Positions 6,936-13,298 of a DNA stretch of 24,088 nucleotides are shown one piece after another. The number at the start of each line of letters is the position of its first letter. Position 1 is the first letter of the stretch. The DNA comes from CAZIJH01 sp964539655. GTDB taxonomy: Archaea; Aenigmatarchaeota; Aenigmatarchaeia; CG10238-14; SCSR01. The stretch is taken from assembly GCA_964539655.1 (NCBI GenBank), contig CAZIJH010000009.1, positions 1 to 24,088 on the forward strand, read 5' to 3'. Both the position numbers and the translations under genes were made by a program. The notes under the pieces were generated by a model. It searched no databases, was not told the origin of the DNA, and was given only the letters and a program-made list of their open reading frames with translations.

Positions 6936-7301
6936 CTAGATAACTTCGAACTGCAAAACTAATGCAGGTATTTTTCCACGTTTTGTATAAAGCAGGCCGT
7001 ACTTCTCTCCGATTGTCTCGACTTTGATTTTGCCATTTTTATCTATCGGAATTTCTGACGCATCTGTAACCTGATAACCATACGTCCAAGACACCCATCC
7101 GTTTTCGAATATCGAGGCATTACGTAGATAATAAGTGTTCCCACAGTTGTCCGTGAATTCTCCCGTGTACAAATAAAGCAGCCCATTTTTTTTAACAGAA
7201 AGTTCTGACTCGGGAGAAAGCTTCAACGTGATCTTTTGTTTAGGCTGTTTGTAAATCTGAGTTTTTGTCTGAGTTTGCTGCGGAGAAATGCACGCAGCCA
7301 T
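6936..7301 (-). CDS. Unknown protein, translationally coupled to the upstream gene
   Basis: This 121-residue protein begins MAACISPQQTQTKTQIYKQ. The rest is rich in alternating hydrophobic and polar residues, with many Tyr, Gly and Lys (GLLYLYTGEF, GNTYYLRN, GWVSWTYGYQV), suggesting a beta-rich domain. There is no transmembrane helix, and the AACIS near the start is too short and lacks the hydrophobic stretch for a lipoprotein signal. Its ATG shares one base with the stop codon of the preceding 57-residue gene (TAATG), so the two are probably translated together. I recognise no family. Confidence 0.55.
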   Translation of the reverse strand: MAACISPQQTQTKTQIYKQPKQKITLKLSPESELSVKKNGLLYLYTGEFTDNCGNTYYLRNASIFENGWVSWTYGYQVTDASEIPIDKNGKIKVETIGEKYGLLYTKRGKIPALVLQFEVI

Positions 7302-7474
7302 TAGTTCGTCCTCGTTTCGACTTTTTTTTCATACTTCGCGTAAGCTGGAATCCGTGTAATAAGAAGAATACTCTGAGTTCCGTCAGCAGGAACAAGCTCT
7401 CCGTAAAAAGTTCCTTTGATGCCCGAGATATCTTTTGTTACGTTCAGCGTGTAAGGATCTTTTGCGTTGTCCAT
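7301..7474 (-). CDS. Small unknown protein, first gene of a two-gene unit
   Basis: A 57-residue frame starts with ATG at 7474, preceded by a good Shine-Dalgarno sequence (GGTGA, seven bases upstream). It reads MDNAKDPYTLNVTKDISGIK at its start and ends YEKKVETRTN. The stop overlaps the next gene's ATG by one base. Composition suggests beta strands, with GTFYGELVPADG and ILLITRIPAY. Strong ribosome binding and coupling support it as real even though it is short. It could have been one domain with the 121-residue protein, but no simple frameshift joins them, since a stop codon precedes the ATG in the downstream frame. Confidence 0.6.
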   Translation of the reverse strand: MDNAKDPYTLNVTKDISGIKGTFYGELVPADGTQSILLITRIPAYAKYEKKVETRTN

Positions 7475-7672
7475 TTTTTTTCACCAATAATTTGCGGATG
7501 ATTTGTCGGGAACATTTCCGTCATTCAAATTTTAATAAAATTTCTCCGCGAGGAGTATAAAAGAAATCTAAAACGTTTTGTTTATTGTCGCTGAATTTGC
7601 GGCGAAATAAGACGTAAAAAGACCCGACCATGAAAAAAAGATTTATAACGTTACTGTTTGAATAATAGTTAA
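7475..7672. other. Divergent intergenic region with promoters
   Basis: About 198 bases between divergent genes contain no convincing gene. On the plus strand ATTTATAACG at 7641-7650 is a TATA box centred about 27 bp from the ATG at 7673. For the minus gene, AATTTTATTAAAATT (about 7526-7541) or TTTTATACTC (about 7554-7563) could be TATA boxes, leaving a leader that holds the GGTGA site. A small CTCC-GCGA-GGAG hairpin lies at about 7543-7554. Confidence 0.5.
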
Positions 7673-8590
7673 ATGGCATATTTCGTCCAGGACACAGACA
7701 AGGGGCAGAGGGCGTACAAGACGCATCTCATGGACCCGAAGAAGATGAACGTGTTCAACAGCGACCTCGCGTTGAAGATTTTAGACGAGCTTTCGAAGAA
7801 GCCGCAGTGCGCGATGGACATAGCGAGGAAACTGAAGCAGCACGAGCAGAAAATCTATTACCATCTCAGGAGGATGCAGTCCGTCGGCATCGTGAACATA
7901 CAGAGGACCGAGATGAGAGTCGGCGCGCTCACGAAAATATTCTCCGTGTCGCATCCGTATCTGACCGTCAAACTCTTCGACGGCGAGCACATAGAGGAAA
8001 TTAAAACGAAAGCGAAGGAGATAGAATTTTTCCATCCGTTCATCAGGAACGGAAAGCTCGACGCGACCATAGTTGTCGGTTCTCCGGATCCACACGGAAA
8101 ATACGGAGTGCAGGCTTCGGACGGATATGCCGCAATAGACTTCGCCCTTCTTCTCGGGACGCTTCTGAAAAGCGCGGAGCCGAATTACAAGCTCGACACG
8201 CACATACGCGACGAGGACATGAAGCAGAATCTGATTTTGATCGGCGGCCCGAAAGCGAACATACTGATAGAAAAGATCAACAACAGCCTCCCGATTTATT
8301 TCGACACGAAGAACGAATTCAACATGGTCTCGACATTCACAAAAACAACCTACGATGCTGACGAGATCGGGATACTGATCAAGATGCCGAACCCTTTTGC
8401 GAAGGACAAGCACGTATTGATCATTTCGGGAAAAAGATTCAAGGGAACGCGCGCGGGAATCCTTGCGGTCACGAAATATCTTAAGAAATTGGAAGACGGG
8501 AACAAGTTCGATTCCGGCGTTGCGAGAGTCGTGCGCGGAATAGACAGGGACTCCGACGGAAGAATCGACGACGTGGAATTTTTAGAATAA
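7673..8590 (+). CDS. HTH regulator with S-layer-like domain and C-terminal EF-hand-like loop
   Basis: This 305-residue protein has three parts. Residues about 27-95 form an ArsR-type winged helix (ALKILDELSKKPQCAMDIAR, then HEQKIYYHLRRMQSVGIV). Residues about 125-275 form an alpha/beta domain with VVGSPDPHG, GYAAIDFALLLG, LILIGGPKAN and a VTKYL helix, resembling domains found in archaeal S-layer proteins. The last residues, 291-302, match a calcium-binding loop: D-x-D-x-D-G-x-I-x-x-x-E (DRDSDGRIDDVE). There is no signal peptide or membrane segment, so it should be cytoplasmic and DNA-binding. Its target and ligand are unknown. The ATG is about 27 bp from a TATA box. GC content looks high, as in core genes. 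Confidence 0.7.
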   Translation: MAYFVQDTDKGQRAYKTHLMDPKKMNVFNSDLALKILDELSKKPQCAMDIARKLKQHEQKIYYHLRRMQSVGIVNIQRTEMRVGALTKIFSVSHPYLTVKLFDGEHIEEIKTKAKEIEFFHPFIRNGKLDATIVVGSPDPHGKYGVQASDGYAAIDFALLLGTLLKSAEPNYKLDTHIRDEDMKQNLILIGGPKANILIEKINNSLPIYFDTKNEFNMVSTFTKTTYDADEIGILIKMPNPFAKDKHVLIISGKRFKGTRAGILAVTKYLKKLEDGNKFDSGVARVVRGIDRDSDGRIDDVEFLE

Positions 8591-8621
8591 ATTTAAAATA
8601 TAATTTTGGTAATCAGTAATT

Positions 8622-9281
8622 TTACGGACTATTTCTCTGCCCGCCAACCACAATAAGGTCCTCGCCCATGTCGCCCGGATTTGCGCTCGTGATGTGGCTA
8701 AAAGGGGCCGGCCAAGGAGTCGTCTTTCCGGAGGGAACGACTATGCCCGCGCAGTTCGCCATTGCGATCGCGAAATCGGTGCAATTCGAACTGACAAGAT
8801 TGTATTTGTTGTTCTGGTGCCAGCTCTTGATGCATTTCTTGACTTTCTCGACCTGAGTTTTTGTGATGCTCCAGGTCATTTTCACGTCCCAAGAATGCAT
8901 TGTTCCGCCCGGACCCGTTTTGCTGTCATCTAAAATAATTCCATCAATATCCTTCGCGTAACCGCCAGACAGGAAATCAACTTTGCCTACTCTTTCATTG
9001 GGATAAAAACCCACAGTCAGCGATATCCCGCAGCCCGATATCTGAATGAATGTATGGCCAACATCGTGAGTGTTAGTATCGATCGGACTTCTGCTGCCCG
9101 GCACAGGCTGCTTCACATACATCGTGAACTCGAATTGTGTACAGTTATTTGTCAATTCGTTAAAACTATCAACTTCGGCAGGAACATCAAACACTTCTTC
9201 AGAGCCGTCATCCTTTTTTTCCTTCTCGGCAGTTTTGCTTGTTAAAAGTGAAATTTTATCCTTGTCCAACAACAATTTCAT
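8622..9281 (-). CDS. Candidate permuted papain-like (NlpC/P60 or LRAT-type) cysteine hydrolase
   Basis: This 219-residue protein has a possible His-first, Cys-later catalytic arrangement: HDVGHTFIQISG with His76, and SSNCTDFAIAMANCAG with Cys167. The NC(T/E)xF pattern after a GHxxI/L motif is seen in circularly permuted papain-like enzymes, including LRAT-type acyltransferases and some peptidases. It lacks a signal peptide or transmembrane helix and has a charged N-terminal 30 residues (TAEKEKKDDGSEE). A TATA box at about 9303-9311 places transcription near the ATG at 9281. Assignment rests on short motifs. Function could be peptide, lipid or cell-wall hydrolysis, or it may be inactive. Confidence 0.5.
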   Translation of the reverse strand: MKLLLDKDKISLLTSKTAEKEKKDDGSEEVFDVPAEVDSFNELTNNCTQFEFTMYVKQPVPGSRSPIDTNTHDVGHTFIQISGCGISLTVGFYPNERVGKVDFLSGGYAKDIDGIILDDSKTGPGGTMHSWDVKMTWSITKTQVEKVKKCIKSWHQNNKYNLVSSNCTDFAIAMANCAGIVVPSGKTTPWPAPFSHITSANPGDMGEDLIVVGGQRNSP

Positions 9282-9311
9282 AAAATTATTTTGAAAATTG
9301 GTTGTAATAAA

Positions 9312-9577
9312 TCAAGAAAATTTCGCGAAGCGCGCGCCCGTGACCAAAAGATGCTGTGCGACTTTGATTCCCTGTTCGGTCAGTCTGTATTTGTCTCCAC
9401 TCTTTTCCAGCAATTTGTTGCGTGCAAGCTTCCGCATAAATGATATCACAATTTTTCTCTGCCTCGGTATGAATTTTTTCACGATATCGTCTGCTTTTAC
9501 AAAATTCTCGTACTTTCCCCTGCTTGCCAAGAGGAAACTTAGCAATATCGTTTTTTCCAATTCGGTGATCGGCGGAG
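9312..9577 (-). CDS. Winged-helix DNA-binding protein, 5' end lost in sequence gap
   Basis: The visible part encodes about 88 residues and ends at 9312. It reads ITELEKTILLSFLLASRG, then ADDIVKKFIPRQRKIVISFM with a recognition-like helix, KLARNKLLEKSG, then KYRLTEQGIKVAQHLL, which is a typical wing and C-terminal helix. The true start lies in or next to the run of N. The shared TATA element at 9609-9617 predicts a transcription start near 9588, so few residues are missing. It is divergent from a second small winged-helix gene at 9647. The regulated targets are unknown. Confidence 0.65.
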
Positions 9578-9587
9578 NNNNNNNNNN
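9578..9587. other. Sequence gap (10 N)
   Basis: Ten ambiguous bases mark a scaffold join. It removes the start codon of the minus-strand winged-helix gene. The true gap length may differ from ten. Confidence 0.95.
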
Positions 9588-9608
9588 GAGCAATATTGTC
9601 GAGCGAAT

Positions 9609-9635
9609 GTTTATAAGTAACTCTTTTCATAAGAG
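9609..9635. promoter_or_regulatory. Shared TATA box and inverted repeat between two winged-helix genes
   Basis: GTTTATAAG at 9609-9617 reads as a TATA box on both strands. On the plus strand it predicts a start near 9639, eight bases from the ATG at 9647; on the minus strand near 9588. Just downstream on the plus strand, CTCTT-TTCAT-AAGAG (9621-9635) is a 5-bp inverted repeat between the TATA box and the start. It could be an operator for one of the flanking regulators, but so short a repeat may occur by chance. Confidence 0.4.
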
Positions 9636-9646
9636 ACTTGTTGCCC

Positions 9647-9880
9647 ATGAAAAAAATGGAAGAAAAAATTTACGAGAACTTATGCAACAAGCCGGGCTCC
9701 TCGATAAAATCAATCTGCAGGAAGATGAAAATTTCGGACAAAAATGTCGCCAAATGCTTGGATTCTCTTGCGAAGAGCGGGCTGGTGTTCCAAAAATATT
9801 CCGAGTCGGTAAAATTTTATCCGACAAAATTTTTCGATCTTCTTCCGAAAAGATTCAGAGACAAAATTTTCAAAAAATAA
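9647..9880 (+). CDS. Small winged-helix DNA-binding protein
   Basis: This 77-residue protein is essentially one winged helix: EEKIYENLCNKPGSSIKSIC, KMKISDKNVAKCLDSLAKSG with a helix-turn-helix, then LVFQKYSESVKFYPTKFF as the wing. The pattern resembles MarR/ArsR-type domains in small archaeal regulators. ATG at 9647 is preferred over TTG at 9638 because the TATA box predicts transcription from about 9639. It is divergent from another winged-helix gene, suggesting cross- or autoregulation. It is convergent with rpoK, 15 bases apart. Confidence 0.65.
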   Translation: MKKMEEKIYENLCNKPGSSIKSICRKMKISDKNVAKCLDSLAKSGLVFQKYSESVKFYPTKFFDLLPKRFRDKIFKK

Positions 9881-9895
9881 TTTGTTAAATCGAGT

Positions 9896-10168
9896 TCAGA
9901 TTTCGCCGTTGTGGTCGATCATCCAGTTTTCGATTCCCTTCTTGACGTCGATGACAACGTATTCCCCGCTCGGCATTTTTCTCTTTACAGTCATCGGAAT
10001 CAGCTTCTGCGTGAATTCTTCCTTCGCTATGTCGATGTACGCGGTCTTGTCAGTCTTAACGAGAATTGGAGCGCCGAGAGAAATCTGAAGAGTCCTTGCG
10101 CCGAGAAGCCGCGCGACTTCGAATCTTGTAAGTTTTTCCCTGGACCAGATCATCATATTTTTTACCAT
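9896..10168 (-). CDS. rpoK: DNA-directed RNA polymerase subunit K (Rpb6/omega homologue)
   Basis: RpoK helps hold the RNA polymerase clamp and the largest subunit together. The 90-residue protein contains KLTRFEVARLLGARTLQISL followed by GAPILVKT, the Rpb6 signature, then IPMTVKRKMPSGEY and the terminal VVIDVKKGIENWM. It is slightly longer than many archaeal RpoK proteins. A GGTGGG sequence abuts the first ATG, and Met residues at positions 5 and 6 are alternative starts. It is the last gene of the eL18-uL13-uS9-rpoN-rpoK order. A minus-strand TATA-like CTTTATACTG around 10208-10217 may give it a separate promoter. Confidence 0.95.
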   Translation of the reverse strand: MVKNMMIWSREKLTRFEVARLLGARTLQISLGAPILVKTDKTAYIDIAKEEFTQKLIPMTVKRKMPSGEYVVIDVKKGIENWMIDHNGEI

Positions 10169-10218
10169 CCCACCAAACGAAACAGTATAATAATCTTCAA
10201 CAAATCAGTATAAAGCTT

Positions 10219-10413
10219 TTACGCTTTGAACTGCGAGACTTCCTTGAGCAAGTCGACGTGGCCGAGCATTACCTGCCTGCAGCAGTATCTTTCAAGACCG
10301 AGATCGTTTAAGACTTTCTCGCCGTCCTCGCCTGCGGCTGTCCTCTTCTTCCATTCCTCCCAAAGGTGACCAACCACCTTTCCGCATGAGAAACATCTTA
10401 CCGGTACTATCAT
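10219..10413 (-). CDS. rpoN: DNA-directed RNA polymerase subunit N (Rpb10 homologue)
   Basis: This 64-residue protein has the complete zinc-binding pattern of Rpb10: CFSCGKVVG with Cys7 and Cys10, and RYCCRQ with Cys44 and Cys45. It follows uS9 after 66 bases, enough for its own promoter. CTTTAAATAT at about 10453-10462, read on the minus strand, is a good TATA box and predicts a start near 10430. A four-codon reading frame at 10410-10424 overlaps its start codon as ATGA. Confidence 0.96.
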   Translation of the reverse strand: MIVPVRCFSCGKVVGHLWEEWKKRTAAGEDGEKVLNDLGLERYCCRQVMLGHVDLLKEVSQFKA

Positions 10414-10479
10414 TTCAATTTCATCTCGTTATCCTAATTGTTATTGTTGTCCTTTAAATATTTTCTCCAGGGGCAGAAT

Positions 10480-10929
10480 TTACCTCTTCGATCTCTGCTT
10501 GTGCCTGCGGCTTCCTCTCTTGCTGGCACCGTGCGCGTGATGAGGCTCGTTCCTTCTCGGGTCGTATACTAGCAAATTCCTGTCGTACTGCATGTATCTC
10601 GTCCTGATAGTCTTGTCCTTCGAAAATTTCAAAATCCCCCTAGCGACAGCCATCCTCATCGCTTCAGCCTGGCCGACGACTCCCCCGCTCCTCGCATTGA
10701 CATCAATGTCCATCGTCTTCGAGACGTCCCCCGCGATCGCTATCGGCTCCTTGATCCACAATCTCATGGGCTCGCTTCCCCAAATTTCAAGAGGAACGGA
10801 GTTGATGAAAATTTTTCCGGTTCCAGCCTCGACTTTCGCGCGCGCGACTGCGTTCCTTCTTTTTCCGGTCGTGACAATTATCTTCGGCTTCTGCACTTTT
10901 TTCTCGGCGTTATTTTCTTTCGCTACCAT
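10480..10929 (-). CDS. rps9: 30S ribosomal protein uS9
   Basis: This 149-residue protein has the uS9 core: VVTTGKRRNAVARAKV-like sequence near the N-terminus (TTGKRRNAVARAKVEAGTG), GGVVGQAEAMRMAVARGIL, and DPRRNEPHHAHGASKRGSRR, ending in QRSKR, the arginine-rich tail that reaches toward the P-site tRNA. The first 15 or so residues are a charged extension. Its ATG at 10929 overlaps the stop codon of uL13 by 7 bases, indicating translational coupling. Confidence 0.97.
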   Translation of the reverse strand: MVAKENNAEKKVQKPKIIVTTGKRRNAVARAKVEAGTGKIFINSVPLEIWGSEPMRLWIKEPIAIAGDVSKTMDIDVNARSGGVVGQAEAMRMAVARGILKFSKDKTIRTRYMQYDRNLLVYDPRRNEPHHAHGASKRGSRRHKQRSKR

Positions 10930-11348
10930 CTTTTCTCAGCTCCGATTCTTTCAGATAGTTCTCCGAGAGTTATATATTTCGTCTTCAATTTTTCCGCGTC
11001 GGCATTCTTCACTTTTTCGGCGGGCTTTCCTTTGAACTCTTCCGGAGTTCCGATAAAGACTCTCAAATTCCTGTACGCTTTCCTTCCTGTCGTCCTGTCC
11101 CACGGGAGCATTCCTCTGATCGTTCTCCTCAAAATTCTTTCTGGCTGCTTTGGGAAGAAAGGGCCGTGGAACGGATCTCCCCTCTCGTGCTTGTTCTTGT
11201 AATGCCGGATGGCGAATTCTTTCGAGGCGGACAGAACTGTTTTTTCCGCGTTCACAACGATTATTTTTTCCCCGCCAAGCAATTCCTTGGCAACGACGGA
11301 CGAAAGCCTTCCGAGAATCTGGTTATCTGCATCGTAAATTTTCGCCAT
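10923..11348 (-). CDS. rpl13: 50S ribosomal protein uL13
   Basis: This 141-residue protein has the uL13 landmarks ADNQILGRLSSVVAKELLGG, VVNAEKTVLSASK and RTIRGMLPWDRTTGRKAYRN followed by LRVFIGTPEEF. The start at 11348 gives MAKIYDADNQ and sits five bases after the eL18 stop. The TTG at 11357 would overlap that stop and is less likely. It is the second gene of the conserved eL18-uL13-uS9 operon. Confidence 0.97.
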   Translation of the reverse strand: MAKIYDADNQILGRLSSVVAKELLGGEKIIVVNAEKTVLSASKEFAIRHYKNKHERGDPFHGPFFPKQPERILRRTIRGMLPWDRTTGRKAYRNLRVFIGTPEEFKGKPAEKVKNADAEKLKTKYITLGELSERIGAEKRW

Positions 11349-11353
11349 AAAAA

Positions 11354-11719
11354 TCAAACCAGTATCTTGACTCCGCTTCCTTCAGGATTTTTCTTGACAA
11401 GCTCTTCTATTGTCAAAATTTCTCCATGAACGCTCTTGATTTTTTCCGAAGCTTTCGGCGAGAATTTCCATGCGGCAATTTTCACCTGCTTTGTAAGGTT
11501 TCCGTTTGACAGCACAGAACCAGGTACAACTATTGTTTCTCCGGACTTGGCGTTTCTTTCTATGTCGGAAATATTCACTTCGACTTTTTGTCGCGTCGGC
11601 TTGTTCAGCTTCTCCGCGACGGCCTGCCATATGGGTGCCTTGTTCTCGACAGACCTCTTTTTCAAATCCTCTATAGTCTGCCTAAGATACGCGTTTGTGG
11701 GTCCTGTCCTTTTCGCCAT
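11354..11719 (-). CDS. rpl18e: 50S ribosomal protein eL18
   Basis: This 121-residue protein matches archaeal eL18: GPTNAYLRQTIEDLKKRS, WQAVAEKLNKPTRQKVEVN, and VVPGSVLSNGNLTKQVKIAA, then SPKASEKIKS. eL18 has no bacterial orthologue and is the classic first gene of this operon. A TATA box CTTTTTAAAT at 11754-11763, read on the minus strand, gives a leader of about 14 bases before the ATG. Confidence 0.97.
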   Translation of the reverse strand: MAKRTGPTNAYLRQTIEDLKKRSVENKAPIWQAVAEKLNKPTRQKVEVNISDIERNAKSGETIVVPGSVLSNGNLTKQVKIAAWKFSPKASEKIKSVHGEILTIEELVKKNPEGSGVKILV

Positions 11720-11753
11720 GTTCTCACGTGATTACAATATCTAGTTTTTCAAG

Positions 11754-11772
11754 CTTTTTAAATGTTTTTAAG
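11754..11772. promoter_or_regulatory. Back-to-back TATA boxes for the eL18 operon and the MazG-type gene
   Basis: CTTTTTAAAT at 11754-11763 reads as a TATA box on the minus strand for eL18. GTTTTTAAG at 11764-11772 reads as a TATA box on the plus strand, centred about 27 bp from the ATG at 11795. They are almost adjacent, so the two initiation complexes would occupy overlapping DNA. Confidence 0.5.
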
Positions 11773-11794
11773 TTTGAAAGGACTTTTGTAATTT

Positions 11795-12470
11795 ATGGCA
11801 TCTGTTTCTCCGGGCACCACGATCGCGCAGTACCAGAAATTTGTNNNNNNNNNNNNNNNNNNNNNNNNNNNNNNNNNNNNNNNNNNNNNNNNNNNNNNAG
11901 CGTTTCGTGATGAGAGGGCTGAAGGGGATCAGGAAAAACAATTTGGAAAAGACGAAAATCAACATGATAATATCGATGAGCTGGTTCACGTCTTTGATTA
12001 ACAGGCTCCATATCGATCTTGAAAACGAAATATGGAAGCGTTTCCCTTATCTGTGCTCGTATTGTGGAACGTGCCCCTGCTCGTGCAAGGAAAACAAAAT
12101 TGAAAGCAGGCTGAACGTTTCAGCGCAGGGTTCCGAGCGTCCCGAAACCTTGGAGCAATTTCAGAACATGTTCTGCAAAATTTATCCGCCAGAAAGCAGG
12201 ACGCTCGAGCACGCCGGAGTGCATCTGGCAGAAGAGCTCGGCGAGATGTCCGAGTCCTTTATGACTTACAGCGGCAGGCACAAAGAAGAGGACTTCAAAA
12301 ACATCTCAGCGGAATGCGCGGATTTTTTTTCGTGCATGATGGGAGTCTTCAATTCGCTGAACGTCAACTATGCAAAAGAACTTTCAGTTTTATTTTCCAA
12401 TAACTGCCACGTCTGCCACAAGGCTCCGTGCGAATGCAGCTTCGATTTCGTTACAAAATTCAGCTCGTGA
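11795..12470 (+). CDS. Tandem MazG-type nucleotide pyrophosphohydrolase with zinc-binding CxxC modules, interrupted by a sequence gap
   Basis: MazG-type enzymes hydrolyse NTPs or dNTPs to NMP and pyrophosphate. The second half is a MazG helix bundle with AEELGEMSESF (EExxE) and SAECADFFS (ExxD), followed by CHVCHKAPCEC. The first half has TIAQYQKFV before the gap and SWFTSLINRLHIDLENEIW plus CSYCGTCPCSC after it. It looks like a repeat of the same module, but the ExxD pair is replaced by Asn and Ile (NMII). The two sides of the gap are not in frame at 54 N; a length of 2 mod 3, perhaps about 80, would join them. I treat this as one gene; two genes or a frameshift remain possible. Confidence 0.65.
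11845..11898. other. Sequence gap (54 N)
   Basis: Ambiguous bases interrupt the first MazG-like module. Comparison with the second module suggests about 27 missing residues including the first EExxE motif, so the real gap is probably longer than 54. Confidence 0.95.
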
Positions 12471-12471
12471 A

Positions 12472-12894
12472 TTAATTGTATCTCTGAGTTCCCTTTTTGT
12501 GACCGATGAAAACTATCTTTTCCGCCTTCCCGAGAAGATCCAATGCGCTCCTGTACGACGCGATGTTCTTTTCGTTCATTGATGTCAGCTGCCTTTTCTC
12601 GTCTTCCGACTTGGCCATTGAATCTATTCTGCTTTTGACGTCTTCGGCGTTCTTCATGTACGTCTTCACAAGTTCGATGTAATGCGCGAATGTCCTGCTG
12701 TCTTTGTCCACCGTGACTTCGATGTCACCCATCCCGATTTCTCGCCCGTGATTATTTCCGTTGAAAAAATTTGCATCTAACATGTACAGCTGTCCCACAT
12801 CAGGAAGTTCGCGCTCCTTGCCGTCAATAACTATTCGGATTTGTTCTGCGGACGTGACGATGGAAGGAGTACATGATTTGTAAATCTGCGGCAT
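12472..12894 (-). CDS. Unknown 140-residue protein
   Basis: The ATG at 12894 gives MPQIYKSCTPSIVTSAEQ; a TTG three codons earlier is less likely because an AT-rich TATA-like region (about 12912-12930) places the start near 12894-12900. Residues about 18-70 look beta-rich (IRIVIDGKERELPDVGQLYM, GMGDIEVTVDKD). Residues about 72-125 look like two long helices, possibly coiled (YIELVKTYMKNAEDVKSRID, then SALDLLGKAEKIVF). There is no signal or membrane segment. It is convergent with the MazG-type gene, one base apart. I do not recognise a family. Confidence 0.6.
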   Translation of the reverse strand: MPQIYKSCTPSIVTSAEQIRIVIDGKERELPDVGQLYMLDANFFNGNNHGREIGMGDIEVTVDKDSRTFAHYIELVKTYMKNAEDVKSRIDSMAKSEDEKRQLTSMNEKNIASYRSALDLLGKAEKIVFIGHKKGTQRYN

Positions 12895-12956
12895 TACTAA
12901 CAATGTTAGATTTTGAATTAAACTATTAATAATTTGAATTGCACGCCGTTTTGTTG

Positions 12957-13029
12957 TGCGCCAGCCGGGATTTGAACCCGGGCCACAAGCTTGGGAAGCT
13001 CGTATCCTACCAGGCTAGACTACTAGCGC
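12957..13029 (-). tRNA. tRNA-Gly (CCC)
   Basis: The acceptor is GCGCTAG with CTGGCGC, including one G-U pair. The D stem is GTCT with GGAT, and the anticodon arm is CGAGC TTCCCAA GCTTG, giving anticodon CCC. The T arm is CCCGGG TTCAAAT CCCGG(C). The gene is 73 bases, with discriminator A and no encoded CCA. A possible TATA box lies at about 13062-13073 on the minus strand. Confidence 0.95.
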
Positions 13030-13070
13030 GTCGCTAATGTATTGTTAAGAGAATCAGAAATAAAAATAGT

Positions 13071-13104
13071 CATTCAAAACTGTGAAAGAAATCAAAAAAC
13101 CTTT
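13071..13104 (-). terminator. Possible T-rich terminator after the small membrane gene
   Basis: On the minus strand, downstream of the 51-residue membrane protein gene, the sequence has several T-runs (GGTTTTTTGATTTC and CAGTTTTG). Archaeal terminators are commonly U-rich without a strong stem, so this is plausible but not distinctive. Confidence 0.3.
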
Positions 13105-13142
13105 CAAAATGTTTGCCTGTCAATTCTAAGCAGGGGCTTGTC

Positions 13143-13298
13143 CTATTTCTTTCCTATCGCCCATGCGGCCAGTAGAGCAACCACACCCGAAACTATCAGG
13201 CTTCCGGCAGCTCCCATGATCGGGTTTCCTGCCAAAGCGAGAACTCCGTTCACTATGAAAGCAGTTGCCACGGCCAATACTCCTGGATTAATGTCCAT
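13143..13298 (-). CDS. Small two-helix membrane protein, function unknown
   Basis: The 51-residue frame begins MDINPGVLAVATAFIVNGVL. It has two hydrophobic, Gly/Ala-rich helices, about residues 6-24 and 28-48 (MGAAGSLIVSGVVALLAAW), and ends AIGKK. ATG at 13298 is preceded at 8-base spacing by GGTG, a Shine-Dalgarno match. An upstream ATG at 13316 would add six residues. The TATA box at 13335-13342 predicts transcription from about 13313, just inside that codon, so 13298 is preferred. The composition resembles short archaeal membrane or pilin-like proteins, but no family can be assigned. Confidence 0.6.
   Translation of the reverse strand: MDINPGVLAVATAFIVNGVLALAGNPIMGAAGSLIVSGVVALLAAWAIGKK

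Noticed and set aside
7543..7554. CTCC-GCGA-GGAG hairpin as a terminator or RNA gene
   Set aside because: The four-base stem without a T-run is too weak; both flanking genes start near here, so a terminator is not expected.
7781..8413. Long minus-strand frame inside the HTH/EF-hand gene
   Set aside because: A shadow of the GC-rich plus-strand gene; no promoter or recognisable domain.
11698..12001. Frames reading through the 54-N gap on both strands
   Set aside because: Translation across N is meaningless. Only the MazG-like reading has family support on both sides.
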